A stretch of 64,000 nt of DNA from Streptococcus thermophilus (GTDB lineage: Bacteria; Actinomycetota; Actinomycetes; Mycobacteriales; Mycobacteriaceae): positions 992,001 to 1,056,000 of the forward strand of contig UYIL01000003.1 in the NCBI GenBank assembly GCA_900618065.1, given 5' to 3'. Numbering within the stretch: the stretch's first letter is position 1; every line of letters starts with the position of its first letter. A model generated the notes under the pieces. That model made no database searches. It was given only the letters and a program-made list of their open reading frames with translations, and was not told the DNA's origin. Of the stretch, positions 17,024 through 26,666 are shown piece after piece. The translations under genes were made by a program, and so were the position numbers.

Positions 17024-18271
17024 TTAGGCGGAGACTTCCTTGAGATTGCGTGCGCCGAACACTCCGAAGACACCCAGCACAGCGAGGAAGATGAGCACGG
17101 CCTGCGTGCCGAAGGCGGCAATGACCGAGTTCACCGCTCCGACGACGAGCAGCATGATGCCCATCACCGTGTTAGACGCGCCGGTGATCAGGGTGCGGCG
17201 GTCGCCATCGGCCATGTCCACCAAGTATGTCTTGCGGCTCACTCGCACGGTGGTGTGTGCGAGGTTCACCGCGAAGAATCCGAGCGGCATCACCCACGCG
17301 TTCACGCTTTCCGGCGCCAGCCGTGCGCTGAGCACGAGCAGCACCAGCACGACGGAGGCGGTTGCGGCGGCCCACGCCATCGTGCTTTTCGACGACTTAT
17401 CCGACCACCATCCCCACACCCGTCCTCCCAGCAGAGCTGCCCCGCCGGAGGCGATGATGAACGCGCCCAGCCCGGCGAGGTCGGTGCCCTGCTCCTGGGC
17501 CAGCACCACGATGAACGGAGTGGACAGGGCCGTCACCAGCATTAAAGAGCGCACCGCGAGGAATTTCTGCAGGTCCCGGTCGCCCTTGACCAGCTCCCAC
17601 ATGTGCCCGAAGCCGTGCGCTGTGGCGTTGTCCTCCGGTTCGTATTCCGGTTCCCGGATCCCCGCGAAGACGAGCGCCGCAAGCGCCCATGTCGAGGCGC
17701 CGAAAGCCAGCAGCGCGACCATGACCCACTGCGGCAGGTCATTCGGCAAGAAGAACAAAACCAGGCCGACCGCTAAGGTGAACCCTCCGCCCAGGGCAGT
17801 CGCCCGGCCAGTGATCATTCCGCGGTGTCCCTTCGATATGGTCCGCCCTTGAACGTCTTTGCCGGCGATGGAGCAAATGGCTCTGAACAGGGCGAGACCG
17901 GCAAGAAAGATGAGGACGGAGATACCGAGGGCGGTGCCGTCGAAAAGCAATGCGGACACAGCGATGAGAGCGGCGCAGACACCTTGGCCGACAGAGCCTA
18001 CGATCCATACGCCTTTGCGCGAGCTCTTGGACGTCACCCACGGCCCGAGTGCGAACTGCGGCAGCATCGAGCCCGACTCGCGGATCGGCACGAGGAAGGA
18101 CGTGAACGCCGCCGGTACGCCAGCGGAGGTGAATAGCCACGTCAACACGGTTTTGGGTGCGACGATCTGGTCGCCGATGTTCTGCAGCCCGTTGGACCAT
18201 ATGAATCGGCGGGCGTTGTGTTCCTCGTGGGGGAGGCTGGCGCCGCCCGACTCGGTCTCCTCTGCGGTCAT
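17024..18271 (-). CDS. MFS transporter
   Basis: 415 residues from ATG 18271 (the frame is open to 18346 but upstream residues do not look like a transporter start). About 11-12 membrane segments. The N-terminal region NARRFIWSNGLQNIGDQIVAPKTVLTWLF and the loop VPIRESGSMLPQF are characteristic of a poorly characterised actinobacterial MFS group; the inner loop SKGHRGMITGRATALGGGF follows helix 5. No substrate is indicated. Divergent from the multicopper oxidase gene across 95 bp. Confidence 0.8.
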   Translation of the reverse strand: MTAEETESGGASLPHEEHNARRFIWSNGLQNIGDQIVAPKTVLTWLFTSAGVPAAFTSFLVPIRESGSMLPQFALGPWVTSKSSRKGVWIVGSVGQGVCAALIAVSALLFDGTALGISVLIFLAGLALFRAICSIAGKDVQGRTISKGHRGMITGRATALGGGFTLAVGLVLFFLPNDLPQWVMVALLAFGASTWALAALVFAGIREPEYEPEDNATAHGFGHMWELVKGDRDLQKFLAVRSLMLVTALSTPFIVVLAQEQGTDLAGLGAFIIASGGAALLGGRVWGWWSDKSSKSTMAWAAATASVVLVLLVLSARLAPESVNAWVMPLGFFAVNLAHTTVRVSRKTYLVDMADGDRRTLITGASNTVMGIMLLVVGAVNSVIAAFGTQAVLIFLAVLGVFGVFGARNLKEVSA

Positions 18272-18366
18272 AACCGAAATAGTAGGCTCGTTTGAAGGAC
18301 GTGGAAAGCAAGTGTGGGCTAAGAAGGCTCGCCTGATCAGCGTCAATCGAAAACCCGGGAGGCTAC

Positions 18367-19914
18367 GTGAGCACGTTCAGCAGGCGGACATTCTTCAAGG
18401 GCATGATTCTGGCCAGTGCGGCCGCGCTGACTGCCTGCGCAGGTACCGGCGGTGTGCGCCGCGGCCAACCAACGCCTGCCGGGGCTGATGCGCAGCCGCG
18501 GCCGCTGCCGATTCCGCCGCTGTACGAAGGCGACCTTGACGGCACGGACGGCACGGTCGGCACGGACGGCACGACCCGCCGCTTCGAGCTCACCGCGCAG
18601 GAGGGCGAATATGAGATCGTGCCCGGCCACACCACGAAAACCTGGGGTTTCAATGGGGCGTGGCTGGGCCCGACACTGTTCATGCGCCGCGGTGAACGCA
18701 TCGAGATGACCGTGCACAACGACGTGACTGAACCCACCGTCGTGCACTGGCACGGCCTGCACCTGCCCGCCGCCGCCGACGGCGGACCGGCATTGATGTT
18801 CCCACCGGGAGAGTCATGGTCGCCGAGCTGGGAAGTCGACCAGCACGCTGCAACGTGTTGGTACCACCCGCACCCGCACGAAACCTCCGCGCTGCACGCC
18901 TACCGCGGGCTTGCCGGCGCGATCATCGTTGCCAATGAAGGGCCGGAAACGCTGGGCTTCCCGTCCGAGTACGGTGTCGACGACATCCCGGTGATCATCA
19001 CGGACGCGAAATTCACCGAGGATTTCCAACTCGACGAAACCATCGACCCCACCTACGGCCTGCTCGGCGACACCCCGTTGGTCAACGGCATCACGCGTCC
19101 GTGCTTTGAAGCGTCAAGGCGAGTGCTGCGCCTGCGCTTGGTCAACGGCGCGACGATGCGGTTCCACCACCTTGAGCTCGGAGTGCCCTTCCAGGTCATG
19201 GCAACCGACCAAGGGGTGCTAAATGGCCCCGCGCTTGTCGACGGCATCCTGCTCAGCCCCGGTGAACGCGCCGAGATCCTCGTTTACCTCGAACCCGGCA
19301 AAGATCTCACGCTGCGCAGCACGGGCGTGCCCGATGGCGGGGGCTTGCCCCGTGAAGAGGTGGCAGACGGATTCGGTCTCCGCGACACCTTCGACCTTTT
19401 GGAGATCGCGGTGCCGGAATCCCTGGAGGGTTCCGGCGAGGGCGAAGAGGGGAGGCTGGTCTGGGACATTGAGAGCGAATTGCCGTCTGCTGACGGTGCT
19501 CCGGAACGCGAGTGGCGGCTCAACGGCTTCCAGATCAACGAGCAGTCTATGGACATGGGGCGTGTTGACGCCGTGATTGACCACACCGGCCCAGAACTCT
19601 GGCACGTGGTCAACGAGAACGACGACTGGCCCCACAACTTCCACATCCACAACGCACGGTTCAGGATCTACGACGTCCAAGACGGCGAGATCGCGTTCAG
19701 AGACGGCTGGCACGACACCGTCAACATTCCGCCGAAGTCGCGGGTGTCTCTGCTTGTGGAGTTCGGCCACCATCCCGACCCCACCTTGGCCTACATGTTC
19801 CACTGCCACATGCTTTTCCATGAAGACGAGGGCATGATGGGGCAGTTCGTCATCGTGGACCCGGGGCAGCAGCCGTCACTCGAGCACGCAGACGGGCACG
19901 GTCACGGCAGCTAA
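18367..19914 (+). CDS. multicopper oxidase, Tat-exported lipoprotein type
   Basis: 515 residues from GTG 18367, GGGAGG about 6 bases upstream. The N-terminus SRRTFFKGMILASAAALTAC combines a twin-Arg motif with lipobox LTAC (Cys24), so it is likely folded in the cytosol, exported by Tat and lipid-anchored. Copper motifs are complete: HWHGLH at about 127-132, WYHPHPHE at about 166-171, HNFHIHNARF and the C-terminal HCHMLFHEDEGMM with the type-1 Cys. CueO/laccase class, so cuprous or phenolic oxidase. After the signal lies a GTDGT-type repeat (residues about 59-70) from a short DNA repeat. The merA cluster is far away, so no metal operon is implied. Confidence 0.93.
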   Translation: MSTFSRRTFFKGMILASAAALTACAGTGGVRRGQPTPAGADAQPRPLPIPPLYEGDLDGTDGTVGTDGTTRRFELTAQEGEYEIVPGHTTKTWGFNGAWLGPTLFMRRGERIEMTVHNDVTEPTVVHWHGLHLPAAADGGPALMFPPGESWSPSWEVDQHAATCWYHPHPHETSALHAYRGLAGAIIVANEGPETLGFPSEYGVDDIPVIITDAKFTEDFQLDETIDPTYGLLGDTPLVNGITRPCFEASRRVLRLRLVNGATMRFHHLELGVPFQVMATDQGVLNGPALVDGILLSPGERAEILVYLEPGKDLTLRSTGVPDGGGLPREEVADGFGLRDTFDLLEIAVPESLEGSGEGEEGRLVWDIESELPSADGAPEREWRLNGFQINEQSMDMGRVDAVIDHTGPELWHVVNENDDWPHNFHIHNARFRIYDVQDGEIAFRDGWHDTVNIPPKSRVSLLVEFGHHPDPTLAYMFHCHMLFHEDEGMMGQFVIVDPGQQPSLEHADGHGHGS

Positions 19915-19986
19915 AATCCGCGTATGCTCTGAGCGGACGGCTACATTCTAAGATGACTACACAGATAAACTCGTCACGCCCGCGAA

Positions 19987-20940
19987 CTACTCAAGGTTGT
20001 CAATCGCGTACTGTCCTTCTTCCTCGGTGAACTTTCCGCCGTACGATTGGTCGACCAGGTAGCGGTAAATATCGTCGTCGGATAGATCACTGTGCTTTCG
20101 CAAGCTTTCAGCGTTTTCGAGCGCCTCTTCCTTCCAATCCGCATCGACGTTGTCCACTGCGTACCGCGCGGCCTCATCGGTGAACCTATTATCGTTTTCC
20201 TTCAAGGTCAGGATGTCGAACAGTCCTTCTTTGGAAAAACTGCTCACGTCGAGGAAGATTTCTGCCTCTTCCAGCGCTTCCTCGTAATCGTCAGAGGCCT
20301 CACCATCCGCCGGTGCAACTGCGGCAGAAGAAGAGTTCGAAGCTGAGGTTTCAGAGGAACCCGCTGCGTTAGTAGAGCTGGTCGTCGCGCCTGCGGCGGA
20401 CGCTGATTCGTCGTCTCCACCGCCGGTGAGGGCGAGCACAGCGGCGAGAGCGCCGAGCGCGACCAGCAACCCTATTGCAGCCACTGCGAGGATCACCCCA
20501 TTGCTCTTTTGCTCGGCTCCCGCCTGCGGGTTCGGGCCCGGGGTGCCGGGTTGATGGAAGTAGTTCGGCTGGCCTTGGTGGTGTGGGACGTTCTGAAAGC
20601 CCAGCTGGCTAGCCTGACCCTGCTGGCCTAGCTGGCCGGGGTACCCTGACCCGTTCGGTCCGGCACCGAAAGGCTGTTGCGCGCCCTGGAAAGGCTGCTG
20701 AGGATTCCGCAGGCCGCCGAAGTACGGGTTCTGCTGTTGCTGTTGTGGTCCCTGCGGAGCCTGGCGGTGGTAAGAGCTCTTCGGCTGACCCGGCTGACCC
20801 GGCTGACCGGACTGACCCAGTTGACCAGGTTGCGCACCCGGGCCGGTGGGCGATTGACCGCTCGGGTAGGGGTTGTTGGTCGCCCCGGATCCACTGGTCG
20901 TGTTCGGGTCGTTGTTGGGGCCGGGATAAGGGGTGCTCAT
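19987..20940 (-). CDS. membrane protein with two C-terminal Ltp (lipoprotein Ltp family) repeats
   Basis: 317 residues. The first 150 residues are low-complexity, Gln/Gly/Pro/Asn-rich (GQSGQPGQPGQP, QQPFQGAQQPFGAG). One membrane helix (VILAVAAIGLLVALGALAAVLAL, about 158-182) is followed by a Ser/Ala/Thr linker. The C-terminus has two Ltp-type repeats: SFSKEGLFDILTLKENDNRFTDEAARYAVDNV and DLSDDDIYRYLVDQ...KFTEEEGQYAIDNLE (PF07553-like). The Ltp protein of phage TP-J34 blocks DNA injection, but chromosomal copies are widespread and usually of unknown role. Predicted orientation puts the repeats outside the cell. Confidence 0.85.
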   Translation of the reverse strand: MSTPYPGPNNDPNTTSGSGATNNPYPSGQSPTGPGAQPGQLGQSGQPGQPGQPKSSYHRQAPQGPQQQQQNPYFGGLRNPQQPFQGAQQPFGAGPNGSGYPGQLGQQGQASQLGFQNVPHHQGQPNYFHQPGTPGPNPQAGAEQKSNGVILAVAAIGLLVALGALAAVLALTGGGDDESASAAGATTSSTNAAGSSETSASNSSSAAVAPADGEASDDYEEALEEAEIFLDVSSFSKEGLFDILTLKENDNRFTDEAARYAVDNVDADWKEEALENAESLRKHSDLSDDDIYRYLVDQSYGGKFTEEEGQYAIDNLE

Positions 20941-21053
20941 AACGAGAATGACCTTTCAGAGAAGTGTGACGGTTTTTTCTTCCCGTTAGATGAGCTCAGG
21001 GGCAGCCCAGGTTACAAATCTTCTCTGAAGAAGTGTTTCGACAGCGCCGCTGC

Positions 21054-21635
21054 TTACTCGGCGGCTGGGCCTGTGAGGGCCAGTCCATCCTCGCCGTCGG
21101 TGGCTTCCCAGTCAGTGCGTTCGCACGACCCCCGCGGGGAGGTTGCGCCGAACTCGCCATCGGTGTCCTCGCGCACGACCGTCAGTGTGTCGGCCCCGTC
21201 GATAGAGAGCACCCAGAGCGCATCCGGAGTTCCATCGCCATTGAGGATCTCTTCGCGGTACTGGGTTTGGGCATCGTCGACTTTGACCAGGTTGGAGTGG
21301 CGCTGCTGGTCGGGTGAGGTCAGCGTAACGGCTCCGTCCTCGAAGAATCGGATGACCAGGGTCTGGTCGCCGTCTTCGGTGTGGAGGGTGCCTTCATAGC
21401 GCGAGTTCGGTTCAGCAGGTGCGGTGGTAGTCGGGTACTGGGGCTGCACGAACCAGCCAAAGATGAAGCCCGCCGCCACTAGCAGCACGGCAGTCAGCGC
21501 GATGACACCGCCGACAATGAACGCAGTACGGGTGGCGCTGCCTCCTGCGCGACCGACGCTGCTGCCAGTGTCAGCTGCTGGGTGTGCCTTCTCCGTGGGC
21601 TCAGGGGTGTCGTTTGAATGTGTCCTCGCGCTCAT
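21054..21635 (-). CDS. single-pass membrane protein of unknown function
   Basis: 193 residues from ATG 21635. The N-terminal 40 residues are polar (Thr/Pro/Ala/His). One helix AFIVGGVIALTAVLLVAAGFIFGWF lies at about 41-65, then a Thr/Pro linker and an extracellular beta-rich domain (YEGTLHTEDGDQTLVIRFFEDGAVTLTS) of about 90 residues. The architecture matches many corynebacterial exported DUF proteins. Family not recognised. It sits just downstream of the Ltp gene's leader on the same strand. Confidence 0.72.
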   Translation of the reverse strand: MSARTHSNDTPEPTEKAHPAADTGSSVGRAGGSATRTAFIVGGVIALTAVLLVAAGFIFGWFVQPQYPTTTAPAEPNSRYEGTLHTEDGDQTLVIRFFEDGAVTLTSPDQQRHSNLVKVDDAQTQYREEILNGDGTPDALWVLSIDGADTLTVVREDTDGEFGATSPRGSCERTDWEATDGEDGLALTGPAAE

Positions 21636-21817
21636 GAACGCTCCCGTCCTTAGCGAATAATGCCTGCTTCCACCTTTAAATTCTAGGGGATTTAGGCCTG
21701 TCACACTGGGCTTTTGGTCGAACGTGCCGCTCGCTTTGAGGTGGCGCGCCGCACGCGCAACGGCGGGGAGGGCCTATTAGGGGCAGAAGCGGGGATGCGG
21801 TATGCTCTTGATCGTCT

Positions 21818-21889
21818 TTCCCCATGGTGTAATTGGCAACACTACGGTTTTTGGTACCGTCATTCTAGGTTCGAGTCCTGGTGGGGAAG
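21818..21889 (+). tRNA. tRNA-Gln (anticodon TTG)
   Basis: 72 bases. The acceptor stem TTCCCCA (21818-21824) pairs perfectly with TGGGGAA (21882-21888), discriminator G. The anticodon stem ACGGT/ACCGT encloses loop TTTTGGT with anticodon TTG. The T arm is CTAGG-TTCGAGT-CCTGG. CCA is not encoded. A T-run (CTTTTTT) follows directly and could terminate transcription. Confidence 0.96.
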
Positions 21890-21937
21890 CTTTTTTATTG
21901 CCTGCCCGACACCCCAAGCGCTCCGCAGAAAGATTCA

Positions 21938-24900
21938 ATGGCCAACCACACCGAAGACCTACCCATGCTCGCCGGAGTGCTTACGCAGGCCGCGGGCGAT
22001 CCGAAGCTGACGGGCTTGCGCGCACGCGTGGGCGATCCCGCGCTCCACGTCACTGGCATCGACCAGGTTCGCCCGTGGGCGGCGGCGGCGCTTTCCCGTG
22101 AGGTGTCAGTCCTGCTGATCACGGCCACCGGGCATGAGGCAGAAGATCTCGCGGCCGAGCTCGCGGCGCTGATCGGCCAGGACAAGGTCGCCATGATGCC
22201 TGCGCTGGAGACGTTGCCGCACGAGCGCCTCTCGCCCGCGGCGGATGTCGTCGGTGCGCGCAACAAAGTGGTGCACAACATCGCGTCTACCCGGGTCGTT
22301 GTGGCGTCGGCGCGCGCGGCCTGCCAGCCGGTGCTGCCGTCGGTCGCCCCGGTGACTGTGAAGCTCGGCGAGGAATACGACTTCGGCGAACTCACCGAGA
22401 CTCTCGTTCATTTCGCTTACGAGCACGTGGACATGGTGGCCAAGCGTGGCGAATTCGCGACCCGCGGCGGCATCATCGACGTGTTTCCCACCACCGCCGA
22501 GCACCCGGTCCGCATCGAGTTCTGGGGTGATGAGGCCACTGATCTGCGCACGTTCGCGGTGGCAGATCAGCGGACCATTGAAGACGTCGCATCCGTCGAG
22601 ATGCACCCCGCGCGCCAATTGCTTATCGACGACTCCGTCCGCGCCCGCGCCCACACCCTCTCCACCACGCACAGCGGCAACCCGACGTTGGCCCAGTTGC
22701 TGGAGCGCCTGTCGGAGGGCACTTACGTCGACGGCATGGAGGCGATCGTTCCCGCGCTGACGGACGCGAGCTTCGCCGTGCTGCCGGAGCTGATGCCGGC
22801 CGGCTCGATCGTGCTGGTGACCTCCCCGGAGAAGGTGCGCACCCGCATTGCCGACCTGCAGGCCACAGACCAGGAATTCCTCGAGGCAGGCTGGGAAGCC
22901 GCCGCCATGGGAGCAGAGGGTCCTGTCGCAGCTGAGGGGCTCGACGTCTCTGCCAGCTCCTACCGGTCCTTCGAGTCCCTCGAGGTCTCTGCGCGCGAGG
23001 CGGGCAACGCCTGGTGGACGTTCGCTCCACCGGGAATGTTCACCGCTGACGATGAGGCCACCTTGCCGCTTGAGTACGAGCCCGCCCCTGCGCCGAAGGG
23101 CGATCCGAAGCAAATCGAGGCGCTCTACGGTCAGGTCAAGCTGCACCTGCAGGGTGGCGGCCGCGCCGCGTTCGTCGCACCGGCCAAGGGCACCATCGAG
23201 CGCATGGCGGAGCGGTTGCGGGAAAACGGCGTGTCGGCGCGCATTGCCACTCCGGGCCTTGAGCCGGTCGACGGCCAGGTGACGCTCTACCAGGCCCTAT
23301 CCCACGCCGGCTTGAGCTTCCCCGGCCCCGGGTTGGTCGTGTTCACCGAGACGGACGTGACCGGCAACCGTGTCGGCGACATCGCCGGAGCCAAGCGTCG
23401 CGCCCCGCGCCGCCGCAACCGCGTCGACCCGCTGGCGCTCAAGCCGGGGGACTATGTCGTCCATGACACGCACGGCATCGGCCGCTTCGTGAAGATGGCC
23501 GAGCGCACGATCGGCACCGGTGCGGACGCCGCCCGGCGCGAGTTCATCGTGCTCGAGTACCAGCCCGCCAAGCGCGGCCAACCAGCGGACATGCTGTGGG
23601 TTCCGATGGATTCCTTGGACCTGTTGAGCAAGTATTCGGGTGGGGAGCAGCCGTCGTTAAGCAAAATGGGCGGCTCCGACTGGAAGAACACGAAGCGCAA
23701 AGCCCGCGCCGCGGTGCGTGAAATCGCCGGCGAACTCGTGGAGCTCTACGCGAAGCGCGCGTCCGCGCCGGGGCACGCGTTCGCGGCGGATTCGCCCTGG
23801 CAGATGGAGATGGAGGACAACTTCCCCTTCGTCGAGACAGAGGACCAGATGGCCGCGATTGAAGCGGTCAAGACGGACATGGAAAAGCCAACGCCAATGG
23901 ACCGCGTCATTGTCGGCGATGTCGGCTTCGGCAAGACTGAGGTCGCCGTGCGCGCCGCATTCAAGGCGGTGCAGGACGGCAAGCAAGTCGCCGTGCTCGT
24001 GCCCACTACGCTACTCGCACAGCAGCACTACTCGACGTTCTCCCAGCGCATGGACGGGTTCGGGGTGGAGATCCGCGAACTGTCGCGCTTCACCACCCCC
24101 GCCGACGCGAAGAAGATTAATGCCGGGCTTGCCGACGGCTCCGTCGACATCGTCATCGGCACCCACCGCCTCCTGCAAACCGGTGTGCAGTGGAAGAACC
24201 TGGGGCTCATCGTCGTCGACGAGGAGCAGCGCTTCGGTGTCGAACACAAGGAGCACATCAAGGCGCTGAAATCGCATGTCGACGTGCTCACCATGACCGC
24301 AACCCCCATCCCGCGCACCCTGGAAATGTCGCTGACCGGCATCCGCGAAATGACTTCCATCACGACCCCGCCGGAGGACCGCCACCCTGTGCTGACCTAC
24401 GTCGGCCCGCAGGAGGACAAGCAGGTCGCCGCCGCGATTCGCCGCGAACTGCTGCGCGACGGCCAGGTGTTCTACATCCACAACAAGGTCGCCGACATCG
24501 AGAAGACCGCCCGCCACCTGCGCACCCTTGTGCCGGAGGCTCGCATCGTGGTCGCTCACGGCCAGATGAGTGAGCAGGTGCTCGAACAGACTGTGCAGGG
24601 TTTCTGGGGCCGCGAATTCGACGTGCTAGTGTGCACCACCATCGTGGAGACGGGCCTGGACATTGCCAACGCGAACACACTGATCGTTGAGAACGCCCAG
24701 AACATGGGCCTGTCGCAGCTCCACCAGCTGCGCGGGCGCGTCGGGCGCTCCCGCGAGCGCGGCTACGCCTACTTTCTGTACCCCAAGGACAAGGTGCTCA
24801 CCGAGACCTCCTACGACCGCCTGGCCACCATCGCCCAGAACAACGACTTGGGCGCCGGCATGGCTGTCGCGCAGAAGGACCTGGAGATGCGCGGTGCCGG

Positions 24901-25615
24901 CAACGTGCTCGGTGCGGAGCAGTCCGGCCACATCGCCGGTGTCGGCTTCGACATGTACGTCCGCCTCGTCGGCGAAGCAGTGGAGACGTTCAAGTCCCTC
25001 ATGCAGGGCGAGCTTGTCGACGCCACCGACAACGGCCCCAAAGAAATCCGCATCGACCTGCCCGTTGACGCCCACATCCCAGAGACCTACATCAACTCCG
25101 AGCGTCTCCGCCTGGAGAGCTACCGCAAGCTCGCCGCTGCCCGCGACGAGGACGAGCTGACCACGGTCGCTGACGAACTCGTCGACCGTTTCGGCGATCT
25201 TCCCGCCGAGGTCCAGCGGCTTTTCGCCGTGGCACGGTTGCGCCATCAGGCTCGTAAAGCAGGGGTCGCTGACATCACCATGCAGGGCACCCGCCTGAAG
25301 TTCCACCCGGTGGACATGGCCGACTCCAAGCAGATCCGGTTGAAGCGCCTCTATCCAGGATCGAACTACCGTGCCGCCGCAAAGGCCGTCCAGGTGCCTT
25401 TTCCGCGCGAAGGCGGGGCGAAGAAGGCGCTCAATGCGCCCAACCTACGCGACGAGGAGCTGCTTCAGTGGGTCGCTGACTTCCTGTCAGAGATGTTCGA
25501 TGTGGACCCGGTATCCGTGTCGGGATCCACAGCGGTGGGGGACGGCGATGCGGCCGGGGACGCGGGCGCGGGCGTCGATAAGCGGAAGAAGCGCGTGTTC
25601 TCAGTCAGTGAGTGA
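21938..25615 (+). CDS. mfd: transcription-repair coupling factor Mfd
   Basis: 1225 residues from ATG 21938. The N-terminal UvrB-like part contains RGGIIDVFPTTAEHPVRIEFWGDE. Next is the RNA-polymerase-interacting module (PGDYVVHDTHGIGRFVKM). Then come the helicase motors: Walker A GDVGFGKTEVAVRAAF, DEEQRFGVEHKE (DExx), TMTATPIPRTL, CTTIVETGLDI and the TRG region QLRGRVGRSRERGYAYF. A C-terminal TRCF domain follows, with a variable, Gly/Asp-rich tail. Mfd removes stalled RNA polymerase at DNA lesions and recruits UvrA. It starts 48 bp after tRNA-Gln. Confidence 0.97.
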   Translation: MANHTEDLPMLAGVLTQAAGDPKLTGLRARVGDPALHVTGIDQVRPWAAAALSREVSVLLITATGHEAEDLAAELAALIGQDKVAMMPALETLPHERLSPAADVVGARNKVVHNIASTRVVVASARAACQPVLPSVAPVTVKLGEEYDFGELTETLVHFAYEHVDMVAKRGEFATRGGIIDVFPTTAEHPVRIEFWGDEATDLRTFAVADQRTIEDVASVEMHPARQLLIDDSVRARAHTLSTTHSGNPTLAQLLERLSEGTYVDGMEAIVPALTDASFAVLPELMPAGSIVLVTSPEKVRTRIADLQATDQEFLEAGWEAAAMGAEGPVAAEGLDVSASSYRSFESLEVSAREAGNAWWTFAPPGMFTADDEATLPLEYEPAPAPKGDPKQIEALYGQVKLHLQGGGRAAFVAPAKGTIERMAERLRENGVSARIATPGLEPVDGQVTLYQALSHAGLSFPGPGLVVFTETDVTGNRVGDIAGAKRRAPRRRNRVDPLALKPGDYVVHDTHGIGRFVKMAERTIGTGADAARREFIVLEYQPAKRGQPADMLWVPMDSLDLLSKYSGGEQPSLSKMGGSDWKNTKRKARAAVREIAGELVELYAKRASAPGHAFAADSPWQMEMEDNFPFVETEDQMAAIEAVKTDMEKPTPMDRVIVGDVGFGKTEVAVRAAFKAVQDGKQVAVLVPTTLLAQQHYSTFSQRMDGFGVEIRELSRFTTPADAKKINAGLADGSVDIVIGTHRLLQTGVQWKNLGLIVVDEEQRFGVEHKEHIKALKSHVDVLTMTATPIPRTLEMSLTGIREMTSITTPPEDRHPVLTYVGPQEDKQVAAAIRRELLRDGQVFYIHNKVADIEKTARHLRTLVPEARIVVAHGQMSEQVLEQTVQGFWGREFDVLVCTTIVETGLDIANANTLIVENAQNMGLSQLHQLRGRVGRSRERGYAYFLYPKDKVLTETSYDRLATIAQNNDLGAGMAVAQKDLEMRGAGNVLGAEQSGHIAGVGFDMYVRLVGEAVETFKSLMQGELVDATDNGPKEIRIDLPVDAHIPETYINSERLRLESYRKLAAARDEDELTTVADELVDRFGDLPAEVQRLFAVARLRHQARKAGVADITMQGTRLKFHPVDMADSKQIRLKRLYPGSNYRAAAKAVQVPFPREGGAKKALNAPNLRDEELLQWVADFLSEMFDVDPVSVSGSTAVGDGDAAGDAGAGVDKRKKRVFSVSE

Positions 25616-25635
25616 CCGGGAGTGACCGGGCTTCA

Positions 25636-25720
25636 AGATCTCGATTACATGGGACCTCTACGGTCGAAGGAAAACACCAGGTCATTTTCGGTTGACGAGG
25701 CAAAGATGCAATCGAGATCT
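25636..25720. repeat. inverted repeat in the mfd / ABC-transporter convergent gap
   Basis: AGATCTCGATT at 25636-25646 is matched exactly by AATCGAGATCT at 25710-25720; past one mismatch the pairing continues for three more base pairs (25648-25650 with 25706-25708). About 55-63 bases lie between. No T-run follows. It lies between convergent genes, so it may end transcription from both sides. Confidence 0.6.
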
Positions 25721-25739
25721 GGGCCGGCTCCCAGCTGCA

Positions 25740-26666
25740 CTAAAGCTCCAGCCCGTCCACCCAGTCCCGGGCGATGACGGCGGGCTCGGCGCGCTCATCG
25801 CCGACGTTACGGATGTTCATCTCCACCAGGTCATCAGTGGTCAATTGAGCGTTGACGGTGTTGAGAACGTCGAGCGCCTCAGGCGGCAGGTGTCCCGCGT
25901 GGATGACGGGGACCACGTTCTGCGGCGGGATGAGGTTCAAGGGATCTTCAAGAATGACCAGCTCGGGGCGATCACCCTTACCGGTGATGGCGGGGGAGGT
26001 GGTGAAGATGTTGGCGGTGTCAGCCGCGCCCTCCACCAGGGCTTGGACGGTGAGCGGTCCGCCCGCGTCCGAGATCGGCTTCACCGTGATCTTGGCCGGG
26101 TCAATGCCGTAGACAGATGTCAAACCGGGCGGGCCGTAACGCCGCTCAGCGAATTCGGGCGGGGCGGCCACGGTGATCTGGTCGAGCTTGTCCAAGTCGG
26201 CGATGGTGCGGATGTCGTTGTCCGCGGCGGTCTCGGCGGTGACGCGATAGGCATCGGCTGACTCTGCAGGACTGAACTCGCCGACCTCGATGGTTCCGGG
26301 CAGGGAGGAGGCGAGGGTGTTGCGAATGGTCTGTTCGTCGGCGCCTTCGGGCAGGTCGTCGTAAAAGGCAGCGAGGTTGCCGGCGTATTCGGGCACGACG
26401 GAGACGTCGCCGTCCTCCAAGGCGGTCATGTAGACCTCGCGGGAGCCGATGCCGGAGGCGACGTCGACATCGAATCCGGCATCCGCGAGGGCCGCTGCCC
26501 AGATCTGGCCGATGATCTCAGCCTCGGGGAAGTTGGCGGTCCCGATGACAATGTCACCGCTGGCCTCGATCTCCGGCTCCTCGGTCGTCTCAGTCTCCAG
26601 CGGGTCACCGGAGGCGCACGCCGCGAGAACCAGCGGCAGTAACAGTACCCACACGCGTTTGAGCAT
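25740..26666 (-). CDS. osmolyte (glycine betaine/choline-type) ABC transporter substrate-binding lipoprotein
   Basis: 308 residues. Lipoprotein signal MLKRVWVLLLPLVLAAC with lipobox LAAC. The mature part begins with DIVIGTANFPEAEIIGQIWAAALADAGFDVDVASGIGSREVYMTALEDGDVSVVPEYAGNL, the type II periplasmic-binding OpuAC pattern seen in OpuC/OsmX/ProX proteins. It would capture a quaternary amine outside the cell. It is the last gene of a four-gene minus-strand operon (ATPase, permease, permease, binding protein) and overlaps the permease stop by one base. Confidence 0.9.
   Translation of the reverse strand: MLKRVWVLLLPLVLAACASGDPLETETTEEPEIEASGDIVIGTANFPEAEIIGQIWAAALADAGFDVDVASGIGSREVYMTALEDGDVSVVPEYAGNLAAFYDDLPEGADEQTIRNTLASSLPGTIEVGEFSPAESADAYRVTAETAADNDIRTIADLDKLDQITVAAPPEFAERRYGPPGLTSVYGIDPAKITVKPISDAGGPLTVQALVEGAADTANIFTTSPAITGKGDRPELVILEDPLNLIPPQNVVPVIHAGHLPPEALDVLNTVNAQLTTDDLVEMNIRNVGDERAEPAVIARDWVDGLEL

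Noticed and set aside
21705..21817. tRNA-Gln promoter
   Set aside because: A TATGCT-like -10 is present at about 21801 but no convincing -35; not listed.
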